DNA of 64,000 bases from contig CM057234.1 in the NCBI GenBank assembly GCA_029891385.1, positions 17,904,350 to 17,968,349 of the forward strand, given 5' to 3'. The notes under the pieces are model-generated. The model saw nothing but the letters and a program-made list of their open reading frames with translations. It ran no database searches and was not told the origin of the DNA. The position numbers and the translations under genes are program-made. Below, one piece after another: positions 12,422-23,601 of this stretch (within the stretch, counting starts at the first letter, position 1; each line of letters begins with the position of its first letter). Source of the DNA: Erythroxylum novogranatense (lineage: Eukaryota > Streptophyta > Magnoliopsida > Malpighiales > Erythroxylaceae).

Positions 12422-13330
12422 GCCTTTTTTTGTTTACAAGGAAAGGAAAACAAAAAATTACATGATCCTCCAAGGAAAGCTAACTCCCGCCATATACTCT
12501 ATAAGGATAGTGGCACATCTAGAAGGTACATTATCAAAATTGGTGACCCCGAGGCTTAAAGTAACTGCAAGGTTGGTGAGCCAATCAGCGCCCCGATTTC
12601 CCTCTCTGTATGTGTGTCAAGAAAGAACGACCAGTTTTAGATGAGTAATTCGTTGATGTCCAGGACGAGTGGGTTGAGCGATATTGTTCGGTGTGTTGCG
12701 TCAGATAGAAGATCCTTAACCACGAAAGAATCCAGCTCAAGAACCACACGCCGATAACCAAGGACCCAAGCTAATTGCATACCCGAATAAACTCCCCAGA
12801 GTTCTGTCGAGATCGAGGAGCATCGACTGATATTCTGTTCAAAACCGCCAAGCCAAGCACCAGATCTATCCCGAATAAGTCCACTTGTTGAGGCCAAAGA
12901 GTTGGTGCTGTTTCACACATCATCGGTATTCAGTTTTACCCATCCAGGGGTAGCGAACACCACCCAATAAGTTGTTCGTAACGAGTTCGATGATCAAGGT
13001 GGGCTCGAACATGCCAGATTGAGGCTTGATGAATCTGGCGGGCATAGTTTAGAATGAGAGTAGCAGAAGATCACGGCCAGGAGAATTGATTATCGAAGAG
13101 GGCCATATTCCTCCATGACCATAGAAACCAGCAGGCAGTACCAAAGATAACTGACTAGTCAAGTCCAAAGACCAACTTATTTTTTTGAAGATTTAGGGTG
13201 AGCCAGTCATGAGCATTAGCGTGGAAAAAATCAGGAGAGATGGCTTAGAGAGGGAACGTAATTCATAGGCTACGTGCTTTGGGGCAATCACGAACAATAA
13301 AACACGTGCCTTTAAAATGCCTTTCTTGCT
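12422..13330 (-). pseudogene. LINE 3' end on the opposite strand: zf-RVT and RNase H, broken
   Basis: On the minus strand a zf-RVT-like block (VRDCPKARSL, then HDWL, about 13205-13310) precedes RNase H. The RNase H starts with GWVKLNTDD (about 12925-12950) and continues through 12637-12897 (RDRSGAWLGGF, STELWGVYSGMQLAW, ELDSFVVKDLL). A T-run at 12422-12430 on the plus strand is the poly(A) end. The RNase H motif ELWGVYSG(M/L)(Q/M)LAW is shared with the plus-strand LINE at 10003-12228, so the two belong to one family. They meet tail to tail with about 190 bases between. Confidence 0.8.
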
Positions 13331-13520
13331 TCTCATCTTGAGAAAGGCGTCTAATCAGGAACTAGGGGCCAGGGCCTAGTTTCGGTAAAAGGGGATTAGG
13401 ATTTTATGGAAAAGATAATTTGGGAAGAGAAGATAAGAGGGGGTCTAATATGGTTTTTCTAATACTTTGTGAAATTTCAAAAAATGTAATATTTTCGCAA
13501 AATCTCTAATTTAGTAGTAT
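13331..13520. other. Unassigned spacer
   Basis: AT-rich sequence between the LINE fragment and the copia LTR. No reading frame or repeat is recognised. The five bases before the LTR are AGTAT, a possible target duplication whose partner has been lost. Confidence 0.3.
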
Positions 13521-14709
13521 TGTTTCTAACACAATCAAAAATAAAAAATTTAATGCACAAATGTAAATTAATATCAAAAATTTGTTAACGCAGTTCAGTA
13601 TATTTTACTTACGTCTGCGGGTTCTCATTCAGCTTAATATTTTCACTAATGACAATAGTTTATACAAGACTTTATTGAGCCGATTCACTTAACCTTTACT
13701 CGTGAAAGTATTTTACACTCAATAACACGACCGACTCATGCTAACTTCAATAAAGAATTTTCTCAATAATGTTTAATATTAATGATATGAAATAAACAAC
13801 TCAAGTGATTAACCAAAATTTAATATAAACGAAATTACTTGAGATAAGAAAAACAACTTCCCTAATAATTCCATCTTCTTTGATGAAAGATTTGAAAGTT
13901 GTCCATCAATAATTCTACTGTAGTCTTTAAAGATTATCACCTTAACATCACATACATAGTAGCAAACAAATTTCCAACACGTATAAAGGTTTCTTCACCA
14001 AAACTATGCAAATATTGAGGCTACAACAACCACAACGATAGCTGGAATTTTTCTCACACAACCACCACTATCCACAGCCACACAACCCACTGTTGTTGTT
14101 CAAGAGATAGAGAATACGTGGTTGCAAAGATTCCACACAATCACGTGAACATAAAGAGAAAAGCCAATTGCTAAATTGCCGCCAATAGATCTTCAAAATA
14201 AAAGAATGCGCAACTACCAAATCACCCAAGAACAAAACAAGTAGCAACAATAAATGGATTAATAATCAACATGAACTTAACCGCACAAGATTATAAAAAA
14301 TGCCCTCAATGGTTATTCGACAGAAGGACAAAAATGCAGCTGCAGAAAAAATTCATCAACACCAAAAACCATCCATAACAGATATGTAATACTTGACCCA
14401 AAAATCAGCAACTCGCAAAATAATGGCTTCATACAAATCTTTTCGTTTTTCCTCACAAAAAATGACAACCAATTAGCCCACACATTACGTGAAACACAAC
14501 CAATGATCGTTGTTATTTTCAAACCAAATCTCATCCTTCCTTATATAGTCATTAACCCAAAATAGGTTATACATTAAATCCCATCTTGATTTATAATTCT
14601 AAACCTTATCAAACTTACCTTGAAAGAGTCCCACATAAATCTAACTACGTTCAATTATCAAATAATGTCCAAAATTAAATAACAAGATATCATGAATTAT
14701 AACTTAACA
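13521..14709 (-). mobile_element. Copia 3' LTR (1.19 kb)
   Basis: In minus orientation it begins TGTTAAGTTATAATTC (14709) and ends GTTAGAAACA (13521), giving the short terminal inverted repeat TGTT/AACA. The reverse complement of the bases just to the right (14711-14724) is a purine-rich AAAAAAGGAGAAGA, the position and composition of a copia polypurine tract. A TATA-like CTATATAAGG lies at about 14538-14547 on the minus strand. The block 13930-14305 is repeated at 36040-36408. Confidence 0.7.
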
Positions 14710-14710
14710 A

Positions 14711-14724
14711 TCTTCTCCTTTTTT
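14711..14724 (-). other. Polypurine tract of the copia element
   Basis: The minus strand reads GCAAAAAAGGAGAAGAT directly before the LTR start TGTTAAG. In copia elements the plus-strand primer tract has this place and composition. Confidence 0.65.
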
Positions 14725-14899
14725 GCATTATTTGTCTCCTCCTAAAGAAGATAATTGGACATATAACATTGAATTCACAAACTACAAAAAAAAATCCCTT
14801 TAATTAGTTAATAAGATCCAAACATAAGCAATTATCCGAAGATACAAAAATCCAAAATTAACAAAATCCAACTAACATTCAAAAACAAATGTTCTGACA

Positions 14900-16500
14900 T
14901 TGTGTTCACCCCCGTAGGATAAAAGATGTCAAAAAGCATAATCAGGGAGCATCTAAAAACTGGAGAACCCTTTTGCTTCAGTTAACGAAGAGCATCAATC
15001 CCCATATGAAAGATACCCTCAATCCTGTCGATTTCAGTAACTAGAGCAATATGCGGATTGATGGATGAAAAAGTCGATGCATCAGAAGCTCAAGACGAAG
15101 TATATGCCAAATCAACCAATCAACTTTTCTTATTCATATTAAAAATTCTTGGTGAGATATTTATCAATGTCACCGATTGAAGAGCACTCGAATCCAATCG
15201 AAGAACACCATTGACATAGAGAAATTGAGTGATTAAACATGGAAAGTATAACAAGGAATGGGGCTTACCAATAATTGCCAACATTGCTTCAATGATAAGT
15301 CTCCCCAATTTGAAGTTTTCCCCAAATCCAATGGCGTAAGCAAGTTTAGCTTGCCTTGGATAAACCGATACCACGTGTACTTGGCAACCAATTTGCCAAT
15401 ACCAACTTATGAATAACAATGCATTTTTGCATCAACATAGAAGCAAGCAGCATAGAAGTAGATGGCCAAGCAGTTAATCTTCATTTGGTTAACATAGTTG
15501 CAATCATATCATTTGGCACATTCCAGTCATCACTATAAGTAAGATTTCCAAGTGGTTATTAAACCCTAAAAATAAATTCAGTCTATCAGGATCAAATGGA
15601 ATCAATCTACCTCTCATATACATTAATTGATGGCATAAAGCAGATTCATTCAAAAGATCATTATCCAAATTATATTACAATTCTTTTACCAAATTAGAAT
15701 CAAAGTATTACGGTAACAATGTAGCTTGCAGTAAATTTTTTCAGACGACAGAACAACCAAACAAAAAAGCTAAAATCCATCAAAGTTTATAGGGTGTTTA
15801 AGAACTAACCCGATGTTTGGTGATAGTGTCCCATTTTTGTACTACAACGAAAGTGTATAATTTATAGGACACAACGTCATTAACCGACATTCTGACTGGA
15901 TGGCCGCATCGTGGTGATTAACAAATTTTCAAGCCAATTTCTTTGTCAATTTTTGAGGAACAGCAATAAGGGTAGTCTATGGTGGTACAATTGTGGAGTT
16001 GGGAATAATATCTTCAAAGGGAACCTCATCGGTATCTGATTCAGAATTTTTATTAAGGTAGATAACATGTATAGAGCATCCTCCTAACCTGATATCTTGT
16101 TCCCAATAGAGGAGGTGTCAGGAATGTCAATTGGCATTTTTTAGGAAGACTTAACACGTGTTATTGATCTCTCGTGCGTCCGAAGTTGAAGTCAACTGGA
16201 ACACCAAATGGGACCTGCGGTGGAGGGAGTGGCTACCGATGGTGGCTTCTACACCATAGAGGATGAAGCTTGATGCCTTATCTTTCCTATTTGAAGTTAA
16301 GAAATGAAAAACACAAGAAAAGGAAGAAGAATCCGATCAGCGTAGAGAAAGAGAGACCTAAGAGAGAGAAACACAAAATGATGAAGGAGAGGTGAGATTT
16401 CATGAAGAGGGAAGACTACGGAGCCCAAATACAAACCAAACTATAAAAAGAAGAAGGGAGGAAAGGTAATTTTTGGTGGGCGAGACAACTTAGGGATTTT
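14900..16500 (-). pseudogene. Extra ORF of the copia element in env-like position (plant-transposon-protein domain), decayed
   Basis: Between the copia RNase H and 3' LTR, SIRE elements often carry a third ORF called env-like. Here the minus strand encodes an acidic stretch (DTDEVPFEDIIPN, about 16000) and then a domain at about 15120-15660. That domain has RGRLIPFDPDRLN, GLSLFL-type spacing, ENFKLGRLI and LLYFPCLITQFLY. It resembles the domain catalogued as 'putative plant transposon protein' (PF20167, identifier from memory). The longest open piece is 15120-15419 (99 aa), and stops and frame changes break the rest. The upstream leader (16106-16500) has a pyrimidine-rich tract ending in AG that could act as a splice acceptor. 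No membrane fusion function can be inferred. Confidence 0.55.
15841..16500 (-). repeat. Copy 2 of a 0.65 kb direct duplication inside the copia element
   Basis: Blocks A (15841-16105) and B (16106-16500) recur as A' (16501-16653 continued at 26795-26896) and B' (32622-33015). A and A' share TATAGGACACAACGTCATTA; B and B' share CACCAAATGGGACCTGCGGT. The copies were adjacent before two later insertions separated A' and B'. Confidence 0.8.
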
Positions 16501-16653
16501 TATAGGACACAACGTCATTAACCAGCATTTTGATTGGATGGCCTCGTCGTGGTGATTAAACAAATTTTCAAGCCAATTTCTTTGTCAATTTTTAAGGAGT
16601 AGCAATAAGGGTAGTCTATGGTGGTACAATTGTGGAGACAGGAACAATATCTT
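16501..16653 (-). repeat. Left part of duplicated block A', interrupted by the Tat element
   Basis: Matches 15855-16010 closely, up to the ATCTT target site at 16649-16653. The remainder resumes at 26795 with ATCTTCAATGGGAACC, which in the uninterrupted copy reads ATCTTCAAAGGGAACC (about 16009). Confidence 0.85.
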
Positions 16654-17050
16654 TGGTTGGGTCGGCTATATTAGACCCGAGCCCAATCCCACAGGCCGAT
16701 CGGTCGGTCTCACATCCACCAATTAATTCAGGCCTGACCCACACATCCATGGCCCAACAGTAGAAGAATATCTCCCATGCAGATACGTAAAGACCTAAAC
16801 CTAACTGAAAAACCATATAAAAGGTATTATTCTCATACAGAGGTACGCACAATCATAAACCTAGCTTTCTCGTGTTTATCAACCTCACATTCACCGTAAA
16901 ACCGACTTGGCGTCGGAGGGCTAATCGGGACCTGACCCGTCAAGCCTTCTTTGTTTTGCAGGTATCTTCATACTGAATTCACCACAGAAGACAGTCAATC
17001 ACATGGAGCACAACGGCAACGTTCCATCCTGCCAGAATCTGACAGAACCA
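16654..17050 (+). mobile_element. 5' LTR of the Tat element (397 bp)
   Basis: Starts TGGTTGGGTCGG and ends CAGAACCA, and aligns along its whole length with 26392-26794. A TATA box (TATAAAA, 16816-16822) precedes the likely transcription start. Confidence 0.92.
16816..16822 (+). promoter_or_regulatory. TATA box of the 5' LTR
   Basis: TATAAAA inside CCATATAAAAGG, kept identical in the 3' LTR at 26554-26560. Confidence 0.65.
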
Positions 17051-17052
17051 AA

Positions 17053-17070
17053 TGGCGCCCACCGTGGGGC
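17053..17070 (+). other. Primer-binding site of the Tat element
   Basis: TGGCGCCCACCGTGGGGC lies two bases after the 5' LTR. TGGCGCC-type primer sites are usual in Tat/Athila elements. The tRNA is not assigned. Confidence 0.7.
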
Positions 17071-17580
17071 CCGACTTCCGGCCACTACGTCCAGAAACAT
17101 ACAAATCAGCCAGGCGGCGGTGATGAATCCTGACATAGCTGCTATCGCGGCTCTCAAGCGATGCTGGCGTATAAGCTCACGACTTCTGCGACTCTGCCTT
17201 TGCACCACATATCTCCCATGACGGAATCCTTTAATCCAAACGATCAATCTGCATCCTCAAACCTTAGAACAAGAAGAACAGAGCGTGGGCTTAGAGGATA
17301 ACGTTGTATTAATGGGCGCTCAATCTCCAAAGACGGTTGAAGCAGATCCTCCTCCGTCCACGCACACCACCACGAATCGGAAGCAGATAGAGGAGGTAGC
17401 AGGCGGTGATTCGCCAGATCCTGCGATCTCAACCAAAGACAATGACCTCCGTCTATGCGGCGGTGCCTGACAAATCAACTTAACAACCGATCATCGCCCA
17501 TCGAAGCCCTAGAAAAAATCGCAGATGATCGGATCAACGCTAAGTATGAGCTTTTCGTCCGGATCGCCTAACGACGCAAA
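17071..17580 (+). other. Leader between PBS and gag of the Tat element
   Basis: About 500 bases with short frames on both strands, none with a recognised domain. It may hold the start of gag in decayed form. Confidence 0.4.
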
Positions 17581-18514
17581 GATGACTCTCCTTCACCCCA
17601 AAAATCTTGGGATGACCTCCTAAGACCCGACACAAAAATACCGACCCAAAGAAGTATCTTTGGGAAGACCGACCCCCTGGATTATCTGCAGCACTTCCAG
17701 TCCATGATGAATCTACATTGTGTTCCGGACGCTATCCAATGTAAGGCTTTCTGCACGGCCTTTCAAGAGGGAGCTCGACGATGGTTCAACAGCTTGCCCC
17801 CTGGCTGTATCACATGCTTCGAAGATTTCAGGTTGTTAATCTTGAACCAGTTCGCCACTAGTAAGCGGCCACAAAAGACAGCTCTGGAGGTGATGCAACT
17901 TACCCAAGGAAGAAACGAGAGTTTGCGGGAGTTCATCACTCGGTTCAATAACGAAGCGATCGAGGTGTCCGACCTCACCTGTTCGTCCATGCTGGCCGCA
18001 CTCATGACCAATACGAGGGACGAGGACTTTAAGAAGTCACTAGCCGTCGATCAGCCCCCGTTCCGTTCAGGAAATAAGAAACAGAGCGGATAGGTATATT
18101 CAGTTTGAAGAAGTGCTGAAAAACACGAGGCGTCGAATGGATGGTCGCTCGTCGAATGATAGGGCGAGCAATTCGCACAAGCGGCAAAAAGGCCAATCGA
18201 ACTGGAGAAGACCGACTGACCGACAGGGATATAGACAGGAGTTCACCCCACTAAACAGGCAATATGAAGAGGTGTTGGCAGCAATGAGAGCAGATGGGGA
18301 AACTGTCCGAGAACCCGAAAAAATGAAGACCCCCTACAAGGATAGAAACCCTAATTTGTATTGTCGTTTCCACAAAGAGGTCGGTCATGACACGGAAGAT
18401 TTTTGGCGATTGAAAAAGAAATCAATTCCTCATACAAAGGGGAGGTTAGGCCGATTTGTGAAGCAGGCGAACGCCGATCGGGATAATCGACGCAGATGTG
18501 TCGGCGGACAATGA
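17581..18514 (+). pseudogene. gag of the Tat element (frameshifted)
   Basis: The frame from about 17581 reads through KTDPLDYLQHFQSM to 18093 and has the retrotransposon gag core (FCTAFQEGARRWFNSLP, SLREFITRFNNEA). It then shifts frame at about 18070-18110 into 18113-18514. The latter is basic and carries a degenerate knuckle-like YCRFHKEVGHDTEDF. Gag normally forms the cytoplasmic particle and binds the element RNA. The shift near 18090 separates capsid and nucleocapsid parts. Confidence 0.8.
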
Positions 18515-18625
18515 GGCGATATACAGGGTAGAAATGACATAAATGACGAAGGGAGGCAGAATGCGAATTCGGATAATCGACGAGAAGAGAGAGGGCGGTC
18601 GAGGGAAAGAAATGACGAAAATGCC

Positions 18626-19291
18626 GTGCAACAAGACGACCGACTGACTGGGGTCATTAATATGATATTCGGTGGAAATGTAGCCGGGGGATCCACCAAC
18701 AAAGGGAGAAAAAGATATGCCAAACAGGTCGGCAAAGACTCATACATCAAAAAGCCGAGGGAGAGCGACGGGATGATATCATTTGATGAGTCCGACCTCA
18801 ATGGAGTAAGTTGCCCTCATGACGACGCCCTCGTGGTAAACCTGAACATGGACGGATACGAGGTGAAACGGGTGATGATTGACACGGGCAGCTCAGTCGA
18901 CTTGTTGTATTATGAGGCCTTCAAACAGATGAAGATACCCGAAGATCGACTACTACCCACAGACGGCCCCATCAAAGGGGTAACCGGGGCGTCGGCCTAC
19001 CCGTTCGCCCGGGTGAACTTGAAAGTGAAGTTCGGGCAGAAACCGTGTCAGATAGAAAGGGACGTTGAGTTCCTGGTCGTAAAGTTTCAAGGGGCGTACA
19101 ATGCAATAATCGGGCGGGCAACTCAAAATGCCCTCAGGTCAGTCGTGTCCACCTACTACCAAGTTATGAAGTTCCCGACACCCCACGGAGTCGGTATTAT
19201 CAGAGGTCAGCAAAAAATCGCCAGGAAATGTTACTTAGCAGAGACTAAAACATTAGATGGGGCGATAGTCCGACGAGCTCTCTCGATGTGA
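18626..19291 (+). pseudogene. Protease segment of the Tat pol
   Basis: Open for 221 codons. The aspartic protease signature appears as VMIDTGSSVDLLY, with DTGSS at 18881-18895. The following flap and second half (YNAIIGRATQNALRS) match the usual gypsy order. The frame closes at 19291, and a degraded stretch of about 250 bases precedes RT, so the pol polyprotein is broken here. Confidence 0.85.
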
Positions 19292-19539
19292 GAACCGACG
19301 AAGAGACAGACAGATGAACCGGTGGAAGAAACGCAGAGGGTCGTCGACCAAGCCGACCTTTTAAGTTCACAAACCTAGGTTCCAAGTCGCAGAGGACTGG
19401 TTAAAGAAATCCTGATTGTTTAGTGGAAAATAGGTCGGTTTTAGCTTGGGTACCGAGCGACATGCTCGAATTTCTCGATCGATCGATCGCACTCCCTCAG
19501 ATTGGCATGACTATGTCGATCGTATAAAAGAAGCGATAG

Positions 19540-20707
19540 CAGCAAGGAGCGACAGGGGGTGATCGAGAAGGAAGTAGCGAAGTTGCTGGAGGCCGGGTTC
19601 ATCAAAGAGGTCAAATATCCTGAATGGCTCGCCAATGTCGTTTTAGTAAAAAAGAAGAACGGGAAGTGGAGAATGTGCATAGATTTCACCGACCTGAACA
19701 AAGCGTGTCCAAAGAACAGCTTCCCATTGCCTAAGATCGACCAATTAGTAGACTCCACCTCAGGGCATGAGCTGCTCAGCTTCTTGGATGCTTTCTCGGG
19801 CTATCATCAGATCCAAATGAGCCTGGAAGACGAAGAAAAGACCGCCTTCATAACCAACCAAGGCACATATTGCTACCAAGTAATGCCTTTCGGCCTGAAA
19901 AACACCGAGGCGACCTATTAACGGCTCGTCACAGAAGCCTTTAAAAAACAGATTGGCCGGATGGTGGAAGCTTATGTGGATGATATGGTGGTCAAAAGTA
20001 AGACGTCCGCGGAGCATGTACAAGATCTCAAGGAAGTCTTCCAGACCCTGAATAAATTCCAGATGAAGCTAAACCGGGAAAAATGTGTGTTTAGGGTGGC
20101 ATCCGGAAAATTCCTGGGATTTATGATCACTCAGCGGGGAATCGAAGCTAATCCAGAGAAGATTGAGGCCATCATACAGATGCCTTCGCCGCAATGCTTG
20201 AAAGATGTTCAGATACTGACCGGTCATATAGTTTCACTGAGCAGGTTCATTTCTAGACTAGGAGACAAGTGCCTCCCATTTTTCAAAGTCTTGAGAAAAG
20301 CGAACGTGACCCAGTTTCAATGGCCGGATGAAGCTTTTCAACACTTAAAACAATATTTGTCTAGCCCGCCTATTTTGCAAAGCCCGGTAGAGGGGGAGAA
20401 CCTGATTTTATACTTGGCGATTACGGAGGGGTCGATCAGTGCAGTACTTATCCGATCAGAAGGAAACGAGCAACATCTCATCTACTATGTCAGCAAAGTG
20501 TTGACCGGGCCAGAAACGCGATATGCGCCCATAGAGAAGCTAGCCCTCTCTTTGATAATGGCAGCTAGGAAGTTGAGGTCTTACTTCCAAAGTCATACCA
20601 TTGAGGTGTGGACTGATCAACCCCTCAGGCAGTGCCTTCAAAAGCCCGAAACTTGTGTCGGTGATAAAGTGGGCGGAAGGCTGGGAGAGTTCGACATACT
20701 GATATAA
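19540..20707 (+). pseudogene. Reverse transcriptase and RNase H of the Tat pol
   Basis: RT runs from LLEAGFIKEV (about 19580) through WRMCIDFTDLNKACPKNSF and FLDAFSGYHQI to the catalytic YVDD at 19973-19984. A stop codon at about 19919 replaces a residue between the ATY and RL blocks, and the frame continues at 19961. RNase H follows (LILYLAITEGSISAVLIR at about 20400, IEKLALSLIMAARKLR at about 20530, VWTDQPLRQ at about 20610). Catalytic residues of RT are present. The nonsense codon disables it. Confidence 0.88.
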
Positions 20708-21170
20708 GCCCGCGACGACCATTAAAGCGCAGTGTTGGCGGACTTCATTGCGAGATGAGCCAACCTAGCTCGAAGGACGAGCCTTTCCCTTTGGAGTTTG
20801 TTTGTCGATGGGTCATCCAACGCCGGGGATGCGGAGCGGGAGTAGTCTTTGGTCACCCCCATATGGATGAAAAGGTGGAATACGCCTTAATTAGAATTCA
20901 AGGCCTCAATAACGAGGCGTAATATGAGGCTCGATAACTTAGGCCTCAACTAGCTGAGGAGATGGGGTGAAGCTTTTGAAGATATATAGCGACGACCCAG
21001 TGGTGGTAGGCCAAGTCAAGGCGTTATGAGGCGAGGGAACAACATGATCAAGTATCTGGAGCTAGTAAAGCGAGAATTGAGCAATTTGAATAGCACTCGA
21101 AAATGGCTTCCACCGTGATGCCATAAACAATGTTCTAGTCGAACGACTTGATCGGCTAGCATTGTAAAGC
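20708..21170 (+). pseudogene. Second RNase H-like region of the Tat pol (decayed)
   Basis: Just after RNase H the translation gives VLADFIA and LFVDGSSNAG (about 20735-20830), the beginning of the additional RNase H found in Tat elements. It is interrupted by several stops, and the later part is hard to follow. Confidence 0.65.
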
Positions 21171-21329
21171 CGAGGAAGTTCTCAACGTGAGAATCGGTCG
21201 GTCGAGTCGACGAACCGATCGCGCAGATACCTTTAGAAGGAAAGCAACCGGAGGACGCGTCGGAGGCTAAGAAGTTAAGGATAAAGGCGGTAGAATACGA
21301 TCGTCAACGGTACCTATATAAGCGGTCTC

Positions 21330-22424
21330 ACTGATCGTCGCCGCTCGATGCTTGAATGAAGAAGAAGCCGAGCAGGCAATGGCCGAAGTTCATGAAGGGA
21401 TGTGCGGAAATCACATAGGGGCATAATGTTGGCTCACCGATTGATCAGACAGGGGTACTACTGGCAGACAATGAGAAGAGATTGTCAGGAAAAGGTCGAC
21501 CGATGTGAGGCCTGCCAGAGAAACAGCAGCCTGTCTCACCAGCCAACAGAGCGAATGCAAATCGTGAGCCATCCTATCCCTTTCGCCCAATGGGAAATGG
21601 ATATACTGGGGCCCTTCCCTCTCGCTCCCGGATAAAAGAAATTCCTGATAGTGGCAGTGGAATATTTCACTAAGTGGGTAGAAGCGGAGTCTGTCGCTAC
21701 AATCACCGAGGGGAAGGTGGAAAGTTTCATAAAGAAGAATATACTATGCCGCTTCGGGATGCCTATGGTGTTGGTTACGGATAATGGTCGGCAATTCAAC
21801 AACCACAAGTTTAGAGATTTTTGCGATCGACTAAAGATAAAACTACGGTTGACTTCGGTAGCCCATCCCCAAAGTAACGGTCTCGCAGAGAACACCAACA
21901 AAAAGATAATAAACGCCCTCAAAAAATGCTTGGACGGCCGAAAGACCTGGGTGGAAGAAGTAGACGAAGTATTGTGGGCATATAGAACCACACCGAACGG
22001 AGCCACAGGAGAAACACCGTTCAGGATGACCTTCAGGCGAAGCCCTAGTTCGAGAGAGGTGGCATTGCACAATCAAAGGGTGTCGGGCTATGAAGAAGAG
22101 CGGAATGATGAAGCCCGCAGAGCAGAGCTCGTTCTCCTTAGCGATGATAGAAAAAGGGCAGTCGCTCGCTCAGAAGTCATCAGGCAAAAGGCGACCAAGT
22201 TCTACAACAGAAGGGTCAAGTCGAGCGATGTAAAGGTAGGTGGTTACATCCTACGAAAAGTCGAGGCGGCTGGAAAGCATCCCGGAAAGCTCGGACAGAC
22301 GTGGGAAGGACCCTATCGAGTGATTAAGCAGGTCGGGCATGGTTCTTACATCCTCAGCGATGAGAAAGGGAAGTTTCTACCAAGGCCTTGGAACTCACAG
22401 AACTTGAAGGCGTTTTACCAATAG
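21330..22424 (+). pseudogene. Integrase of the Tat pol
   Basis: The HHCC zinc finger is seen around 21390-21540 (HEGMCGNH, ...CEACQRN). The catalytic core has D in MDILGPFP (about 21598), D in VTDNGRQF (about 21777) and E in NGLAENTNK (about 21890). The C-terminal GPYRVIKQVGHGSYIL and NLKAFYQ end at 22424. One stop (21636) separates the first D from the rest. Integrase inserts the cDNA into the chromosome. Confidence 0.9.
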
Positions 22425-22610
22425 ATAAGTTTTATTTTAGTTAATCTTTCCTTATTATCATTTTTGTATACATGTGGGTACCTTTTTCCTGTCCCTGCCA
22501 GATAGGTTTTTTAACAGCCCACGCCCTCATTATTATCAATAAAGGGGTTTTCAGATTTCTTGGCAATAAAGAATTCAATCATGTATGGCAAAGAATAGAA
22601 AATCCAGGTA

Positions 22611-23220
22611 ACCATCGCTCGGCATTCTTCATAGATCGACCACAGTCGGTCGGGTCGCCAAGACAAGATCCTTGGGAACCTCGCCATCGCCATCGCCCGG
22701 CATTCTCCATAGATCGACCACAGTCGGTCGGGTCGCCAAGACAAGATCCTTGGGACCCTCGTCATCGCCATTGCTCGGCATTCTTCATAGATTGACCACA
22801 GTCGGTCGAGTCGCCAAGACAAGATCCTTGGGACCCTCGCCATCGCCATTGCTCGGCATTCTTCATAGATTGACCACAGTCGGTCGGGTCGCCAAAACAA
22901 GATCCTTGGGACCATCGCCATCGCCAATTGCTCGGCATTCTCCATAGATCGACCACGGTCGGTCAGGTTGCCAAGACAAGACCCTTGGGACCCTCGATGG
23001 CCATCGCCATCGCTCGACATTCTCCATAGATCGACCACGGTCGGTCGGGTCTCCAAGACAAGATCCTTGGGACCCTCGCCATCGCCATCGCTCGGCATTC
23101 TCCATAGATCGACCACGGTCGGTCGAGTCGCCAAGACGAGATCCTTGGGACCTTTCGCTCGCCTTCGATACGGATTGACTAAGGTCGATCGGTCGCCAAG
23201 GTAAAATCATCGGGACCGTA
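22611..23220 (+). repeat. 78 bp minisatellite between integrase and antisense gene
   Basis: The marker GGCATTC (GACATTC once) recurs at 22621, 22699, 22777, 22855, 22934, 23016 and 23094, with periods of 78, 78, 78, 79, 82 and 78, followed by a diverged partial unit to about 23220. Each unit contains the inverted repeat CGACC...GGTCG. Because 78 is a multiple of three, long frames appear on both strands, including one of 207 codons on the minus strand. These are artefacts of the repeat. Confidence 0.95.
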
Positions 23221-23601
23221 GCTCGACCTCAATTATAGATCGACCTCGAAGCCGGTCGGCCATGAGCGACTTTACCAAACTACACTATGATCGAAAACAG
23301 AAAACGAAAACACGGAAAGTAACTTCCAAAAAGAATTTTATTATTGTAGATTGATCCTGGCCACAAGCCCGACCAGGTGAGCTCTACAACATGGGAGAAG
23401 GGGAACTACCAACAGCCGAAGGAGAAGGAGAATACCCAGGGGAATACCCAGGGGAAGCCTCGGAAGCGGGCGGAAGAGACGAAGTAGGAGCGGGACTCGG
23501 GGGAGCAACCGGAGGAATATCTTCACTAGGAAGCTCTTCCTCTCCGGAGAGCGACACAATGAGAATGAGGAGCGGGACCCGGAGAGCAAGAAGGAACATC
23601 T

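Noticed and set aside
17003..17470. Short frames at the 5' LTR and leader of the Tat element
   Set aside because: They span the LTR end and PBS and have no gag or other motif.
22511..23134. Open frame of 207 codons on the minus strand
   Set aside because: It is produced by the 78 bp minisatellite, whose unit is a multiple of three; the peptide is only the repeat.
22611..23220. CRISPR-like spacing of repeats
   Set aside because: Units are contiguous 78 bp tandem copies with no unique spacers, in a plant retrotransposon.
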